This document shows positions 9,933 through 20,027 of a stretch of 64,000 bases of DNA, piece after piece (position 1 is the stretch's first letter; every line of letters begins with the position of its first letter). The notes beneath the pieces were generated by a model, which searched no databases, was not told where the DNA came from, and was given only the letters and a program-made list of their open reading frames with translations. A program made the translations under genes and the position numbers. The stretch spans positions 310,001 through 374,000 of the forward strand of contig NZ_FPAI01000001.1 in NCBI RefSeq assembly GCF_900116255.1. Direction: 5' to 3'. Source of the DNA: Halolactibacillus miurensis (lineage in GTDB: Bacteria; Bacillota; Bacilli; Bacillales; Amphibacillaceae).

Positions 9933-10619
9933 TTAGGCCGTAAAGTTACCGTCATAGCTCAACATAACCGCAGAGCGCACCCCGCTTAGTTCGGCAAGTG
10001 TTTTTGTGAGCGCTTGGTCAGCGGTTTTCAAACGTAATTCATAGGTGATTTCTGTTTCTCCACCAGAAATTTGTGACGAGGATTTTAGTTTCGCTTTTTT
10101 CGCTGTTTGTTTAACGGTTTGTTCAATTGTTTGAGCAAGGTCCCCGTCGTACTTAACAATCAGTAAATAAGACGTATCAGGTGTTAATCGATTGTAGAAC
10201 AATAATTGAACGAGACCAATTGCGAGCGTACCGATAACAGCTAGAAGGATGAGACCGGCGCCCGCGAGTATCCCAGTAATGATGGACCAGAATAAAAAGA
10301 CTAAGTCCATTGGGTCTTTGATTGGTGTACGGAAACGTACAATTGATAAGGCACCGACCATTCCAAGAGACAGTAACACATTTTGGCTAATCCCCATAAT
10401 CACAAGAGCTGTCGTCATGGTCATAATGACGAGACTAATATTAAACGAATGGGAATAGATGACCCCGTTAAAGGTTTGTTTATAGATAAAGAAAATAAAC
10501 AAGCCTAGAATAAATGAGGCAAGAATCGCAAAAACGGCATCTAACATTGAGAAGCTCGTTGCTTGATCGAGAAAGCTTGATTTAAAAATATCAGTAAAAT
10601 TTGTAATGTTTGTTTCCAT
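9933..10619 (-). CDS. DUF4956 membrane protein
   Basis: A 228-residue protein with about four membrane segments in the first 140 residues and the family hallmark GALSIVRFRTPIKDP (about 91-105) in a loop, followed by a roughly 85-residue soluble C-terminal domain. The family has no firmly assigned function but repeatedly travels with VTC-domain proteins, as here: the VTC gene is 68 bases upstream and the Cthe_2159-like lipoprotein 17 bases downstream. A role as a membrane channel or partner of the VTC enzyme is inference. Confidence 0.8.
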   Translation of the reverse strand: METNITNFTDIFKSSFLDQATSFSMLDAVFAILASFILGLFIFFIYKQTFNGVIYSHSFNISLVIMTMTTALVIMGISQNVLLSLGMVGALSIVRFRTPIKDPMDLVFLFWSIITGILAGAGLILLAVIGTLAIGLVQLLFYNRLTPDTSYLLIVKYDGDLAQTIEQTVKQTAKKAKLKSSSQISGGETEITYELRLKTADQALTKTLAELSGVRSAVMLSYDGNFTA

Positions 10620-10687
10620 ATTAATAACTCCCTTTAATTATAATTGATAACGGATGATTGATATACTTGTTTGACTTGATAAAATCA

Positions 10688-11368
10688 TTAACCATACATT
10701 TGGCTCAGTTGAAATTTAGAACACGCATCCTGCTTCGTATCAGGAAACTGTATTAACGGCTTAATAACAGACGGTAAATAGTCGTCGTATTTCACTTCTA
10801 AAATCACTTCATTTGGTTCTAAACAATTTACCATCGGTAAATAACGGTTTAACATATCGATGTTGTATAGACTCGACTGAACATGAGAATCAAAGGTGAT
10901 CCTGACTTTACCGTAAGGATACGTAAACGCCTCTCGCTGATAATCAATGACGGTCTGTGGTTTCAGTTGTCGAAGCGTTATTTCTTGATAAAAATCTTTG
11001 ATTAATTGGTCTTTATGTTGAGTCATCCAATCTACCTCACCCGTCATCAGTCGTTGATAATCGGGCGTTGTTAAGCAGGCCTTTGTTTTAAAGGTTTGAT
11101 TATGACGTTTACTCTTTCGTTCAAGAAATAAGTGGTGATGATTGTGGTCATATAACCGAATCCGATATTTGTCTCGGTTGAGATACCCCTCTTTCTTCTC
11201 GTCTAAGATATTGTGCTCGTGATTGTCGAAATAAAGGGAACGAATGTGATAGCGGCCGTTGTCATTCGCATGACAATCCGTTGTTAGTAAATGCTGCAAT
11301 TTTTTTCTTAAAATATAATAGTCGGACATTGAAATGATATGTTTTAATTCATGACGTCCTTTTAACAT
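10688..11368 (-). CDS. VTC-domain protein (polyphosphate polymerase-like)
   Basis: A 226-residue soluble protein of the VTC/CYTH-like tunnel fold. It shows the basic and acidic strand motifs expected for phosphate binding: RHELKHII (about 4-11), IRSLYFDN (about 39-46), DKYRIRLY (about 62-69), LERKSKRH (about 78-85) and a late ILEVKYDDYLP. Eukaryotic VTC4 uses this fold to make polyphosphate from ATP; bacterial homologs are mostly untested. The start is ATG 11368, with AGGAGGT 6 bases upstream. A GTG extension to 11395 lacks a ribosome binding site. It is the first gene of the operon and divergent from a two-component system. Confidence 0.8.
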   Translation of the reverse strand: MLKGRHELKHIISMSDYYILRKKLQHLLTTDCHANDNGRYHIRSLYFDNHEHNILDEKKEGYLNRDKYRIRLYDHNHHHLFLERKSKRHNQTFKTKACLTTPDYQRLMTGEVDWMTQHKDQLIKDFYQEITLRQLKPQTVIDYQREAFTYPYGKVRITFDSHVQSSLYNIDMLNRYLPMVNCLEPNEVILEVKYDDYLPSVIKPLIQFPDTKQDACSKFQLSQMYG

Positions 11369-11417
11369 GTTTTTACCTCCTTTGTCTGTCAACACGATTA
11401 ATTTTAGCGATGGAATG

Positions 11418-11434
11418 TGTCAACTGTATGTCAA
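11418..11434 (-). promoter_or_regulatory. Phased TGTCAA direct repeats, candidate response-regulator site
   Basis: TGTCAA occurs at 11418-11423 and 11429-11434, exactly 11 bp apart, so TTGACA reads twice toward the VTC operon. An inverted copy, TTGACA, is at 11491-11496 toward the two-component genes. One-helical-turn direct repeats are typical sites for OmpR/PhoB-family regulators such as the one encoded at 11555. Confidence 0.4.
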
Positions 11435-11554
11435 AGGTGAAAAAAATATATTCAAAAATTTTACTAATCATTTGTTCCTCCGACATCTGTTTGACACAAA
11501 TTTTTGGTACAATAAATGAGATAATAAAACACGGATAGAAATGAGGGAATAATC

Positions 11555-12238
11555 ATGAGCCAACACGTGTTGATTGTTGAAGATGATTATGCGATTAGTG
11601 AAGTATTAAAAGCTTATTTAAAAAAGGCAGGCTTTTTAGTTAGTCAAGCCTATGACGGGACAGAGGGAATCAAGCGATTTAAAGAAATGACACCGTCGAT
11701 TGTTATTCTTGATGTCATGTTGCCATATAAAAATGGTTGGGATGTATTAAAAGAGATTCGAATAGCCTCAACGGTACCCGTGATTATGTTGACGGCGCTT
11801 GGAGATATTGATGATAAATTAACCGGATTAAACGGTGGGGCAGATGATTATATTGAGAAGCCGTTTGAAGCAGAAGAAGTGCTCGCAAGAATACAAGCGG
11901 TGCTGAGACGAAGCGGAGTGAAAGATGCAGATCGTGTGACATTTGGTCAGTTATCAATTGATTTTAAAGCGCATCACGTCATGTTGAATCGTCAGCCAGT
12001 TGTATTAACCCCAAGGGATTTAGCGGTGTTATTGTTCTTAGCCGAGCACCCGAATCAAACCTTCACTCGTGACCAATTGATTGATGCGGTGTGGGGGTAT
12101 GATTATGACGGGAGTGATCGTGCGGTCGATTTAGCAATAAAACGCATACGAAAAGCCCTCGGACCTTGGCCACAATCAGAAGGGGAGATAAAAACATTAC
12201 GCGGATTGGGGTATCAGCTATATGTCAAAAATGAATAA
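11555..12238 (+). CDS. OmpR/PhoB-family response regulator
   Basis: A 227-residue two-domain regulator. The receiver domain (about 3-115) has acidic residues D11 and D12-region, phospho-acceptor D53 in ILDVMLPY, T80 and K102 in EKPFE. The winged-helix DNA-binding domain (about 130-225) has the usual LTPRDLAVLLFLAEHP and VDLAIKRIRKAL segments. The 3' end overlaps the kinase gene by 17 bases. The divergent VTC operon with phased repeats between them suggests that operon is a target. Confidence 0.92.
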   Translation: MSQHVLIVEDDYAISEVLKAYLKKAGFLVSQAYDGTEGIKRFKEMTPSIVILDVMLPYKNGWDVLKEIRIASTVPVIMLTALGDIDDKLTGLNGGADDYIEKPFEAEEVLARIQAVLRRSGVKDADRVTFGQLSIDFKAHHVMLNRQPVVLTPRDLAVLLFLAEHPNQTFTRDQLIDAVWGYDYDGSDRAVDLAIKRIRKALGPWPQSEGEIKTLRGLGYQLYVKNE

Positions 12239-13625
12239 GGTAAAACCATCGCTTAATCAAGTATTTATTACGCGTTATTTATTGGCTCTGATTGCCGGTT
12301 TACTTGTGATTATGTTAGTCTTTGTTATCTGGATTAGAGAAACGACAAAAGACAATCGGCTTGATTTAATGGCCGTGATGGCAGAGAGTACGGCTAATCG
12401 AGTGGTGAATAACCGTAGCGACAGTGATGATGCGAATCGATTGAATGAGCCACCTCAGTTTGAACAATTAAATCCTCGTCCGATTACCGTAATAACGACT
12501 ATCATCGGTGAGGTCATTCAAACAGATCCGCCTTTTGTGTCGCCGTCACCTTCTTTATCAGAAAGCGAATTAGCAAGTGATGAGACTGTATTCGAAAAGC
12601 TTATTGACGACACAACATACTATCTTGTCACAGCGCCAATTGAGAATGAAGATGTCCGTTATGGTTACGTCGTGTTAATGAGCAAACGAAGTGACCTCAT
12701 GGCCGTCGATCAAGAGTATGTGCAACTCTTTTTCATGTTGGTGGCGCTCGGTTTCATCGGTTTTATTACGATTTTTATCATGACGAAACGCCTTACCAAG
12801 CCTATTACCGCTGTAAGTCAAGCAGCTAAACAGATTGAAGCGGGAGATTATCAGATTCACTTACCCGAAGGCGCTCGTGAACGGGAAATTGATGAATTGA
12901 TGCGAGGATTTAATCAAATGGCGCATAAACTTGATCAATTAGAATCACTCCGTACAGAGTTATTAGCCGGTGTCACCCACGAATTAAAAACACCGGTGAC
13001 ATCCATCAGCGGACTACTTCAAGCGATTGATAGTGGTGTAGTACAAGAAGCAGAAGCAAAAACATTTATTAAACTCTCGCTTAGTGAAACAGCCAAACTT
13101 AAACAGATGGTCAAGGATTTACTGAATTTCAATCAATTTTCACTGGATGCGGTTAAAGTATCCCTGCAGGAATTAGAACTCGGTACGTTGTTAGCAGGTG
13201 TGATTGAGCGGTTTAATCTCATACCTGAAGTGACAAGTAAGGGACAACTCAATCTAAAAGTGACGTCCCCTATCAATCTACAAACGGATCCGGTCCGTGT
13301 TGAACAAATTATGACGAATCTCTTACAAAACGCTAACCAGGCAACGGATGGTAACCAAATGATTTCAGTCACCGTAACAGAAGCAACCACCACGTATATC
13401 ATTGAAGTGAGTGATCAAGGTCAAGGGATTGAACAACAGGATATTCCTTATATTTTCGAGCGTTTTTATCGTGGTGAAAATAAAAAGTATACGACACGTG
13501 GATTAGGGCTTGGATTAAGTTTAAGTAAGATGATGGCCCAAGCATTAGGTGGTGACCTGGTATTAGTTGAAACGTCTGAATCTGGTACCACTTTTCGGTT
13601 AACGCTTCCGAAAGAATCAGAATAG
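12222..13625 (+). CDS. Sensor histidine kinase
   Basis: A 467-residue membrane kinase. Membrane segments lie at about 16-38 and 167-187, flanking a roughly 125-residue extracellular sensor region rich in Asp, Pro and Ser. HAMP follows at about 188-240, then HisKA with phospho-acceptor H253 in GVTHELKTPVTSI, then the ATPase domain with an N-box (NLLQNANQATDG), G1 (VSDQGQGI) and G2 (GLGLGLSL). The start lies inside the response regulator gene, so the pair is one transcript. The signal is unknown. A terminator follows. Confidence 0.92.
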   Translation: MSKMNKVKPSLNQVFITRYLLALIAGLLVIMLVFVIWIRETTKDNRLDLMAVMAESTANRVVNNRSDSDDANRLNEPPQFEQLNPRPITVITTIIGEVIQTDPPFVSPSPSLSESELASDETVFEKLIDDTTYYLVTAPIENEDVRYGYVVLMSKRSDLMAVDQEYVQLFFMLVALGFIGFITIFIMTKRLTKPITAVSQAAKQIEAGDYQIHLPEGAREREIDELMRGFNQMAHKLDQLESLRTELLAGVTHELKTPVTSISGLLQAIDSGVVQEAEAKTFIKLSLSETAKLKQMVKDLLNFNQFSLDAVKVSLQELELGTLLAGVIERFNLIPEVTSKGQLNLKVTSPINLQTDPVRVEQIMTNLLQNANQATDGNQMISVTVTEATTTYIIEVSDQGQGIEQQDIPYIFERFYRGENKKYTTRGLGLGLSLSKMMAQALGGDLVLVETSESGTTFRLTLPKESE

Positions 13626-13635
13626 GTATACACTA

Positions 13636-13672
13636 GACTGGTAAATGATATTAAACATTTACCAGTCTTTTT
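13636..13672 (+). terminator. Rho-independent terminator after the two-component genes
   Basis: A 12-bp perfect stem (13636-13647 with 13656-13667) is followed by T5. It separates the kinase gene from the YibE/F pair. Confidence 0.85.
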
Positions 13673-13689
13673 CGAAATGAGGTAAATTT

Positions 13690-14802
13690 ATGTGGACAGT
13701 AAAAAAACGGACAATGAAAAGTATCGTAGCGGCTAGTCTCTTACTAAGTATGATCAGTGCTTATTTACTCATGGGGATAAATACGTTATATGAGCGACCC
13801 ATTGTTGAATTAGTCGAGATTGAAAATGCAGCAGAAACGGTCGTTCAGACGAATGATGCGGGCGTTGCGGTAGATACCGTTTATGACGTCACATTTCAAG
13901 CGGAGCTAAAGAATACACCGTATCGTGGAGATATGCTTACGATGCGGTATGAATATAGTGACAGTTCGCCGTATCATGCGGCACTTAAGGAGGGGGATAA
14001 GGTTTTTGTCACTCTGCGTGAAGGTAATGAACTAACAGCTGAAGTCATTGAGGTGAAACGCGATCAAGAGGTACTCGTCTTATTTAGTTTGTTTTTACTG
14101 ATGATGCTTATAATTGGTAAGCGGCAAGGGTTATTTGCGGTCTTAAGTTTACTGTTTCATGTCACGATTATGGCCGGTGCGATTTATTACTTTGTGAGTC
14201 AACCTAACACGTCATTACTTGCGCTTATGAGTGTGGCAGCTATAATTATGACAGTGACGTCGTTAATTTTTGTCAGTGGCTTGACGAAAAAAACACTTAG
14301 TGCCATTTTGTCGACGCTTACCGGCTTAGCGATGATGATGATCATTACTTTATTCGTCTTAAGACTAACAAATCAACAAGGATTAAGGTTTGAAGAGATG
14401 GGATTACTGACGCGTCACCCGGATGCGGTCTTTACCGCTGGGCTTCTTATCGGCGCGATTGGTGCGGTCATGGATGTTGCAGTCACGATTGGCTCAACCT
14501 TGTTTCAAATTAAACAAGAGCACCCAACGATTGAGACAAAAGCATTGATTGCTTCTGGTCGACAGGTCGGTCAAGATATTATGGGTACGATGACGACGAT
14601 TGTCTTTTTTGCTTATATCAGTGGGACGATACCAACGCTTTTAATTTACTTATTAAATGATGCGTCGCTCGGCTTTAGTTTATCAATGAATTTCTCGCTT
14701 GAACTCGTTCGTGCGTTAAGCAGCGGCATTGGGATCGTTCTTACCATTCCCATTTCTATTCTCTTTGCGGTGCTCTTTACGAAAGTAGGTGAGAGGACAT
14801 GA
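13690..14802 (+). CDS. YibE/F-family membrane protein (longer partner)
   Basis: A 370-residue protein with an N-terminal membrane anchor (about 11-30), an extracytoplasmic domain to about 130, then some seven membrane segments. It has the family's conserved GAIGAVMDVAVTIGS (about 254-268) and GRQVGQDIMGTMTTI (about 293-307). YibE/F proteins are widespread in Firmicutes with no assigned role. It is coupled by an ATGA overlap to a shorter homolog, the common two-gene arrangement, suggesting a heteromeric transporter. Confidence 0.85.
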   Translation: MWTVKKRTMKSIVAASLLLSMISAYLLMGINTLYERPIVELVEIENAAETVVQTNDAGVAVDTVYDVTFQAELKNTPYRGDMLTMRYEYSDSSPYHAALKEGDKVFVTLREGNELTAEVIEVKRDQEVLVLFSLFLLMMLIIGKRQGLFAVLSLLFHVTIMAGAIYYFVSQPNTSLLALMSVAAIIMTVTSLIFVSGLTKKTLSAILSTLTGLAMMMIITLFVLRLTNQQGLRFEEMGLLTRHPDAVFTAGLLIGAIGAVMDVAVTIGSTLFQIKQEHPTIETKALIASGRQVGQDIMGTMTTIVFFAYISGTIPTLLIYLLNDASLGFSLSMNFSLELVRALSSGIGIVLTIPISILFAVLFTKVGERT

Positions 14803-15578
14803 CCTCAGTCAGTGTACTTGCTTTCATCCTCTTTGTGTTAATGAGTGTCATTGGTGGAAAGAAAGGGTTGTTAAGCTTTAGTGTCATGTTGATTCACGTC
14901 AGTGTGATTATTATAGCGGTACTCATTATGACGGACCCTGGCGCAAGCCCGATGATCATTACCTTGATCGCTAGCATCATCATTAGTTATGTGACCTTAT
15001 TCTTTATTAACGGGAAGAATAAAAAAACGACCACCGCCTTTGTAGCAACAATGATGACCATGGTTGTCTTAATTGGTGTGATTCATTTCTTTGTCCGCTG
15101 GACACATGTGGGAGGATTTAGTACAGAAGAAGTGGAAGAACTGGCGATTTATTCGTTCTATTTTGGTGTGAATTTCACCGAAGTCATCACATCCGTAATT
15201 ATTTTAAGTACCATCGGAGCGGTGACCGATGAAGCTATTTCCGTTGCTTCACCGATGTATGAACTGTATCGTCATAACCCTAACCAATCACGTAAAGAAC
15301 TCTTCTCTAGTGGGATGCGGGTGGGGATTGATTTACTTGCGACGAGTGCGAATACACTATTCTTTGCTTTTTTCGGTAGTTATCTGGCGTTACTCGTTCG
15401 CTTTTTCGACATGGGTTATCATTTAAGTGAAGTGCTAAATGCAAAAGTGTTTGTCCAAGAGATTGTGACGATTCTGTTGTCCGGTATGGGTGTGTTACTC
15501 ATTGTTCCGGTGACGGCGTATTTGACGGCTTACCGGTTGACGACACAAAATAAGTCAGACATGTCTCATGACAGGTAA
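14799..15578 (+). CDS. YibE/F-family membrane protein (shorter partner)
   Basis: A 259-residue protein, nearly all membrane segments, without the extracytoplasmic domain of its partner. It shares STIGAVTDEAISVASPMYEL (about 139-158) and GMRVGIDLLATSANTL (about 178-193) with the upstream gene, showing common origin. The start codon overlaps the upstream stop (ATGA), so translation is probably coupled. Function is unknown. Confidence 0.85.
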   Translation: MTSVSVLAFILFVLMSVIGGKKGLLSFSVMLIHVSVIIIAVLIMTDPGASPMIITLIASIIISYVTLFFINGKNKKTTTAFVATMMTMVVLIGVIHFFVRWTHVGGFSTEEVEELAIYSFYFGVNFTEVITSVIILSTIGAVTDEAISVASPMYELYRHNPNQSRKELFSSGMRVGIDLLATSANTLFFAFFGSYLALLVRFFDMGYHLSEVLNAKVFVQEIVTILLSGMGVLLIVPVTAYLTAYRLTTQNKSDMSHDR

Positions 15579-15633
15579 TATAAAACGCTCACCTGTCGTT
15601 TGTCGTAACATATTTAATGAGCATAAAAGCAAT

Positions 15634-15670
15634 AGAAAAACAGCTAATCATTTGCATTAGCTGTTTTTCT
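15634..15670. terminator. Bidirectional terminator overlapping a coding end
   Basis: A 15-bp perfect stem (15634-15648 with 15656-15670), with T5 in the right arm and A5 in the left. The right arm includes the last codons and stop of the minus-strand regulator at 15657. Confidence 0.8.
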
Positions 15671-16403
15671 TATAATCTAAAAAGCCGCGGAATAATAAAT
15701 CAATCAGGACTTGAAGTCCAATAAATGATTTTTGCATATGACCGTTAAACGTACCGAGATCGGTTGATTGGTAATATAAGTGATAGGTAGAGTGTTCGGC
15801 TAAGTGATTGTTTTTAAAACTTGTGATTGAGAGCGTGGGGATGCCTTTTGCTTTTAAGCGCTTTAAATCATTAAGAATCGGATTCACATCACCACTTAAA
15901 GAAATTAAAATCACGAAGTCATCAGGTGTCATTTCCTTTAAGGCCATTTGAAATTCTGTTAAAGCAGGTAAGTGATAGAGATGTTTACCGGAGGTAAACA
16001 AATAGCGTTTTAATTCACGTAAGGCATTTTCTTGTCCAAAACCGGTCGCAAAGCCATAGAGTTTATGTGCGTGATTAATACATTCATAGATTGGTTGCTT
16101 TTCCATTTCTTCGAATAGTTGGCACGTATAGTCAACGTCATAACGTGACAGTTCGAATAAATCTGATAGATTTTCTTCTTTTGTGGCATGTTCCTTTAAA
16201 TAATATTTAAACTCGCTAAATCCAGAAAACCCTAGTTTTTGGGTGAGACGTAAGATGGTTGATTTTGATGTCATGCAGGCATCACTTAAGGCGATAATCG
16301 TCATTTTTTGCGCATCATCAGGATGTCTTTCAATATAGTCTAAGATGTAATAATCGTTATCAGTTAAGTCATCGGCATGTTTATGAATGAGTGCTTGAAA
16401 CAT
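15657..16403 (-). CDS. malR: RpiR-family regulator of the maltose-type PTS locus
   Basis: A 248-residue protein with N-terminal helix-turn-helix (about 20-70, ALSDACMTSKSTILRLTQKL) and a C-terminal SIS domain (about 105-235, with VILISLSGDVNPI). It lies downstream of, and co-oriented with, a maltose-type EIICB and a GH4 6-phospho-alpha-glucosidase. The Bacillus subtilis glv/mal operon has the same three functions, including an RpiR-family activator called MalR or GlvR, hence the symbol. A terminator at 16525-16549 separates it from the GH4 gene, so it may have its own promoter. Confidence 0.75.
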   Translation of the reverse strand: MFQALIHKHADDLTDNDYYILDYIERHPDDAQKMTIIALSDACMTSKSTILRLTQKLGFSGFSEFKYYLKEHATKEENLSDLFELSRYDVDYTCQLFEEMEKQPIYECINHAHKLYGFATGFGQENALRELKRYLFTSGKHLYHLPALTEFQMALKEMTPDDFVILISLSGDVNPILNDLKRLKAKGIPTLSITSFKNNHLAEHSTYHLYYQSTDLGTFNGHMQKSFIGLQVLIDLLFRGFLDYKKNS

Positions 16404-16524
16404 TTAGCATCCCCCCTTCTTGTTAGCTTCATTATAGCGAAGAAAAGTAGGTGTGACTATGGACAAATCATGAATGATATAATAATGAGAGCGTTTAAAT
16501 ATTTAATGGGTATAAGAAAAAGCA

Positions 16525-16549
16525 GGCGGACGATGGTTGATCGTCCGCC
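16525..16549 (-). terminator. Rho-independent terminator after the GH4 gene
   Basis: A 10-bp GC-rich stem (16525-16534 with 16540-16549) is followed on the minus strand by a T-rich tail (complement of 16513-16524). Confidence 0.85.
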
Positions 16550-16576
16550 CGAAAGTGAATGGTTTGATTTGATTAA

Positions 16577-17920
<1,344 letters not shown>

Positions 17921-18001
17921 TTATTGGTTAAAAATAATATAAATGATGGTAAACCTTTGATCTATCTATCTATTCCCATCCTAAGTTAAGTGTATATGCG
18001 G

Positions 18002-19567
18002 TTAGTTCATTAAATCTTCTATATTTCCTCGTACTTGAGGCACTCTAAGTCCCACAATGACTTGTAAGTTATGACCTGATCTAACGACACCAGCAGCGCC
18101 GATTTCCATAAATGCTTCATCAGTTGCGACTTGATCTAAGTCTTTAACTTTTACACGCAGTCGCGTGGCACAGTTCGTAATACTATCGATATTGTCTTTT
18201 GATCCAAGTGCCGCGAGGTACCCTTCGGCAAGTTCTTGGTCCACTGATTTTCCAGTGTCTCCTGCTTGTTTACTTTGCTTGTAATCTTTTTTTGTCTTCA
18301 GCGAGACATCAGCCGCACGTCCTGGTGTTTTGTAGTCAAATTTCTTAATCAGTGCTCTAAAGATGACAACGTAAAGGGCTAAGAATAAAACACCCACGGC
18401 GAATTGAATCACATAAATGAGCCAGTGATTAGCGCCAAGTGGTAACCAGTTCTGGAAGATGAAGTCGATAAAGCCTGTTTGGAAGTTCCCAGATAAGCCG
18501 AGTACATATAGCGTTGTTGCCATAGTGGCAGACAGTAATGCGTGCATAAAGAACAACAGTGGTGCAACAAATAAGAACGTAAACTCAATCGGTTCAGTGA
18601 TCCCAGTAAGTACGGCTGTCACAACGGCTGGAATTAAGAGACCGAGGACTTTTTTTCTGTTTTCAGGTTTAGCGGTTAAGTACATCGCAATCGCTGCCCC
18701 TGTTGTACCAAATGTTTTACCCATACCCGTAAGCATTAAGCCACCTTGTGGGAAGAGTGATGTTAAGCTATCAGTTGAACTGGCAAAGTCGGATAAGTTC
18801 TGAATCCAATAGTTGACTGTTCCACCATCGATGGCAACCGGTCCGTAGAAGACGGGACCATAAATGAAGTGGTGCAAGCCTGTTGGAATCAAAATTCGTT
18901 CAAGGAAGGTAAATGTCCAAACGCCAAAGCCTCCTGCTTCAACCATAAAGCTTTGCATACCGTAAATACCATCTTGAATCGTTGGCCAAACAAACAGCGT
19001 AACGAGTCCTGCCAAAATAGTGATTGGGAACAAAATAATAATGACAAGTGGTGTCCCTTTAAAGCTTTGTAGGATGTTTGGTACTTCTTTGTCGTAATAT
19101 TTATTGTGAATCCATACAGCAAGGGATGCCGCAACAATCGCACCGACTAAGTTCGTGTCAAGGGTAAGAACGCCGGCGATTTCAGTTAAACCTAAGGCAC
19201 CCGCTTCAAACGTATCCACACCGAACGTTGGTCCGAAGTAACTGAGTGTCGAACCCATAAAGTAGTTATACGTTAAATACGTAATAAAACTCGTTAAGGT
19301 CGCGCGCCCCGTTTCTTTTTTTGCCAAGGTAATCGGAATACCTAATACGAAAATAATTGGTAAGTTGTTAAAAATCACGAGTGACGTTTGTAAGAAAATA
19401 TCCGTAATCTTAAAGTAAGTTGAACCTTCTACCGCAAAGGGGAATAATTGCTGGTTTTGTAAGATAACCGTGAGACCTAATAAAATACCGGCAAAAGGTA
19501 AGAGGAGCGCAGGGAAAAACATCGCCCCACCAAATCGTTGTACTTTGTCTTTTAAGGATTGAAACAT
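18002..19567 (-). CDS. malP: PTS maltose/alpha-glucoside-type permease, EIICB
   Basis: A 521-residue fused permease. About residues 1-415 are the EIIC membrane domain of the glucose-glucoside family (ERILIPTGLHHFIYGPVFYG, GITEPIEFTFLFV), and 445-521 are EIIB with phospho-Cys C466 in TNCATRLR. No EIIA domain is present, so phosphate must come from an EIIA encoded elsewhere, such as a glucose-type EIIA or the EIIA end of the BglP at 31115. It is followed by a GH4 6-phospho-alpha-glucosidase, which points to maltose or related disaccharides. Confidence 0.9.
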   Translation of the reverse strand: MFQSLKDKVQRFGGAMFFPALLLPFAGILLGLTVILQNQQLFPFAVEGSTYFKITDIFLQTSLVIFNNLPIIFVLGIPITLAKKETGRATLTSFITYLTYNYFMGSTLSYFGPTFGVDTFEAGALGLTEIAGVLTLDTNLVGAIVAASLAVWIHNKYYDKEVPNILQSFKGTPLVIIILFPITILAGLVTLFVWPTIQDGIYGMQSFMVEAGGFGVWTFTFLERILIPTGLHHFIYGPVFYGPVAIDGGTVNYWIQNLSDFASSTDSLTSLFPQGGLMLTGMGKTFGTTGAAIAMYLTAKPENRKKVLGLLIPAVVTAVLTGITEPIEFTFLFVAPLLFFMHALLSATMATTLYVLGLSGNFQTGFIDFIFQNWLPLGANHWLIYVIQFAVGVLFLALYVVIFRALIKKFDYKTPGRAADVSLKTKKDYKQSKQAGDTGKSVDQELAEGYLAALGSKDNIDSITNCATRLRVKVKDLDQVATDEAFMEIGAAGVVRSGHNLQVIVGLRVPQVRGNIEDLMN

Positions 19568-19714
19568 AATGTAACCTCCACATCATTTTTTTAATGGCTT
19601 ACGATCGATCTGTCTGATGAATAGAATAATTGACGTCGTTCCTCCTTTATCGTGTTTAATTCGTGGTGTCAGTCTCTTTTTAAGTAGCTTTTAAAATGTT
19701 TGATATTGACTAAA

Positions 19715-19740
19715 CGATGTTAGAATTGAGCCTAACATCG
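19715..19740. promoter_or_regulatory. Candidate MalR/RpiR operator
   Basis: A perfect 9-bp inverted repeat, CGATGTTAG (19715-19723), 8 bases, CTAACATCG (19732-19740), just downstream of the predicted malP start point. It shares the ATGTTA half-site and 8-base spacer with the repeat at 2951-2972. Confidence 0.5.
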
Positions 19741-19753
19741 CTTTGACACTCTT

Positions 19754-19782
19754 ATTAAAACATCAATAGTAAGCGTTTACAA
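19754..19782 (-). promoter_or_regulatory. malP promoter overlapped by a cre-like site
   Basis: On the minus strand TTGTAA (19777-19782), 17 bases, TTTAAT (19754-19759). A cre-like sequence at 19767-19781 (AGTAAGCGTTTACA, one mismatch to the CcpA consensus) covers the spacer and -35, which would allow catabolite repression. Confidence 0.55.
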
Positions 19783-19902
19783 TACTTTGAATACAGTAAG
19801 GGAAGGAGTTCAACGTATAGATATTTTTCTCTTAAACCGGGAAAATTCCCAATCGGAAAAAATGAGGGATTAATCAGAAAATTAGAACTAATATAGGAAG
19901 TG

Positions 19903-19944
19903 TTGTAAGTGATTTAAACTATGATAGAATTGTAAGCGAATACA
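19903..19944 (+). promoter_or_regulatory. Nucleotidase promoter with consensus cre at the start point
   Basis: TTGTAA (19903-19908), 16 bases, TAGAAT (19925-19930) with an upstream TG (extended -10). Immediately after, TTGTAAGCGAATACA (19930-19944) fits the CcpA cre consensus at every fixed position and would cover the transcription start, a repression or roadblock position. Confidence 0.65.
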
Positions 19945-20027
19945 TTGTTAGACGTCTGACGACATACCTGGAACGATACATAGCGGTGTCTAATCGTGCA
20001 TCCGAAAAAATAAAAGGAGTTGGGTAA

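Larger units (their letters stand above)
19568..20027. other. 460-base divergent control region
   Basis: Holds the malP promoter, operator-like repeat and cre-like site on the minus side (19715-19782) and the nucleotidase promoter with a cre site (19903-19944) on the plus side. The malP leader is about 180 bases. No small gene or recognised riboswitch was found. Confidence 0.6.

Noticed and set aside
19945-20027. Riboswitch in the nucleotidase leader
   Set aside because: A TTAGAC/GTCTAA pairing can be drawn, but no purine, preQ1 or other known aptamer core is present.
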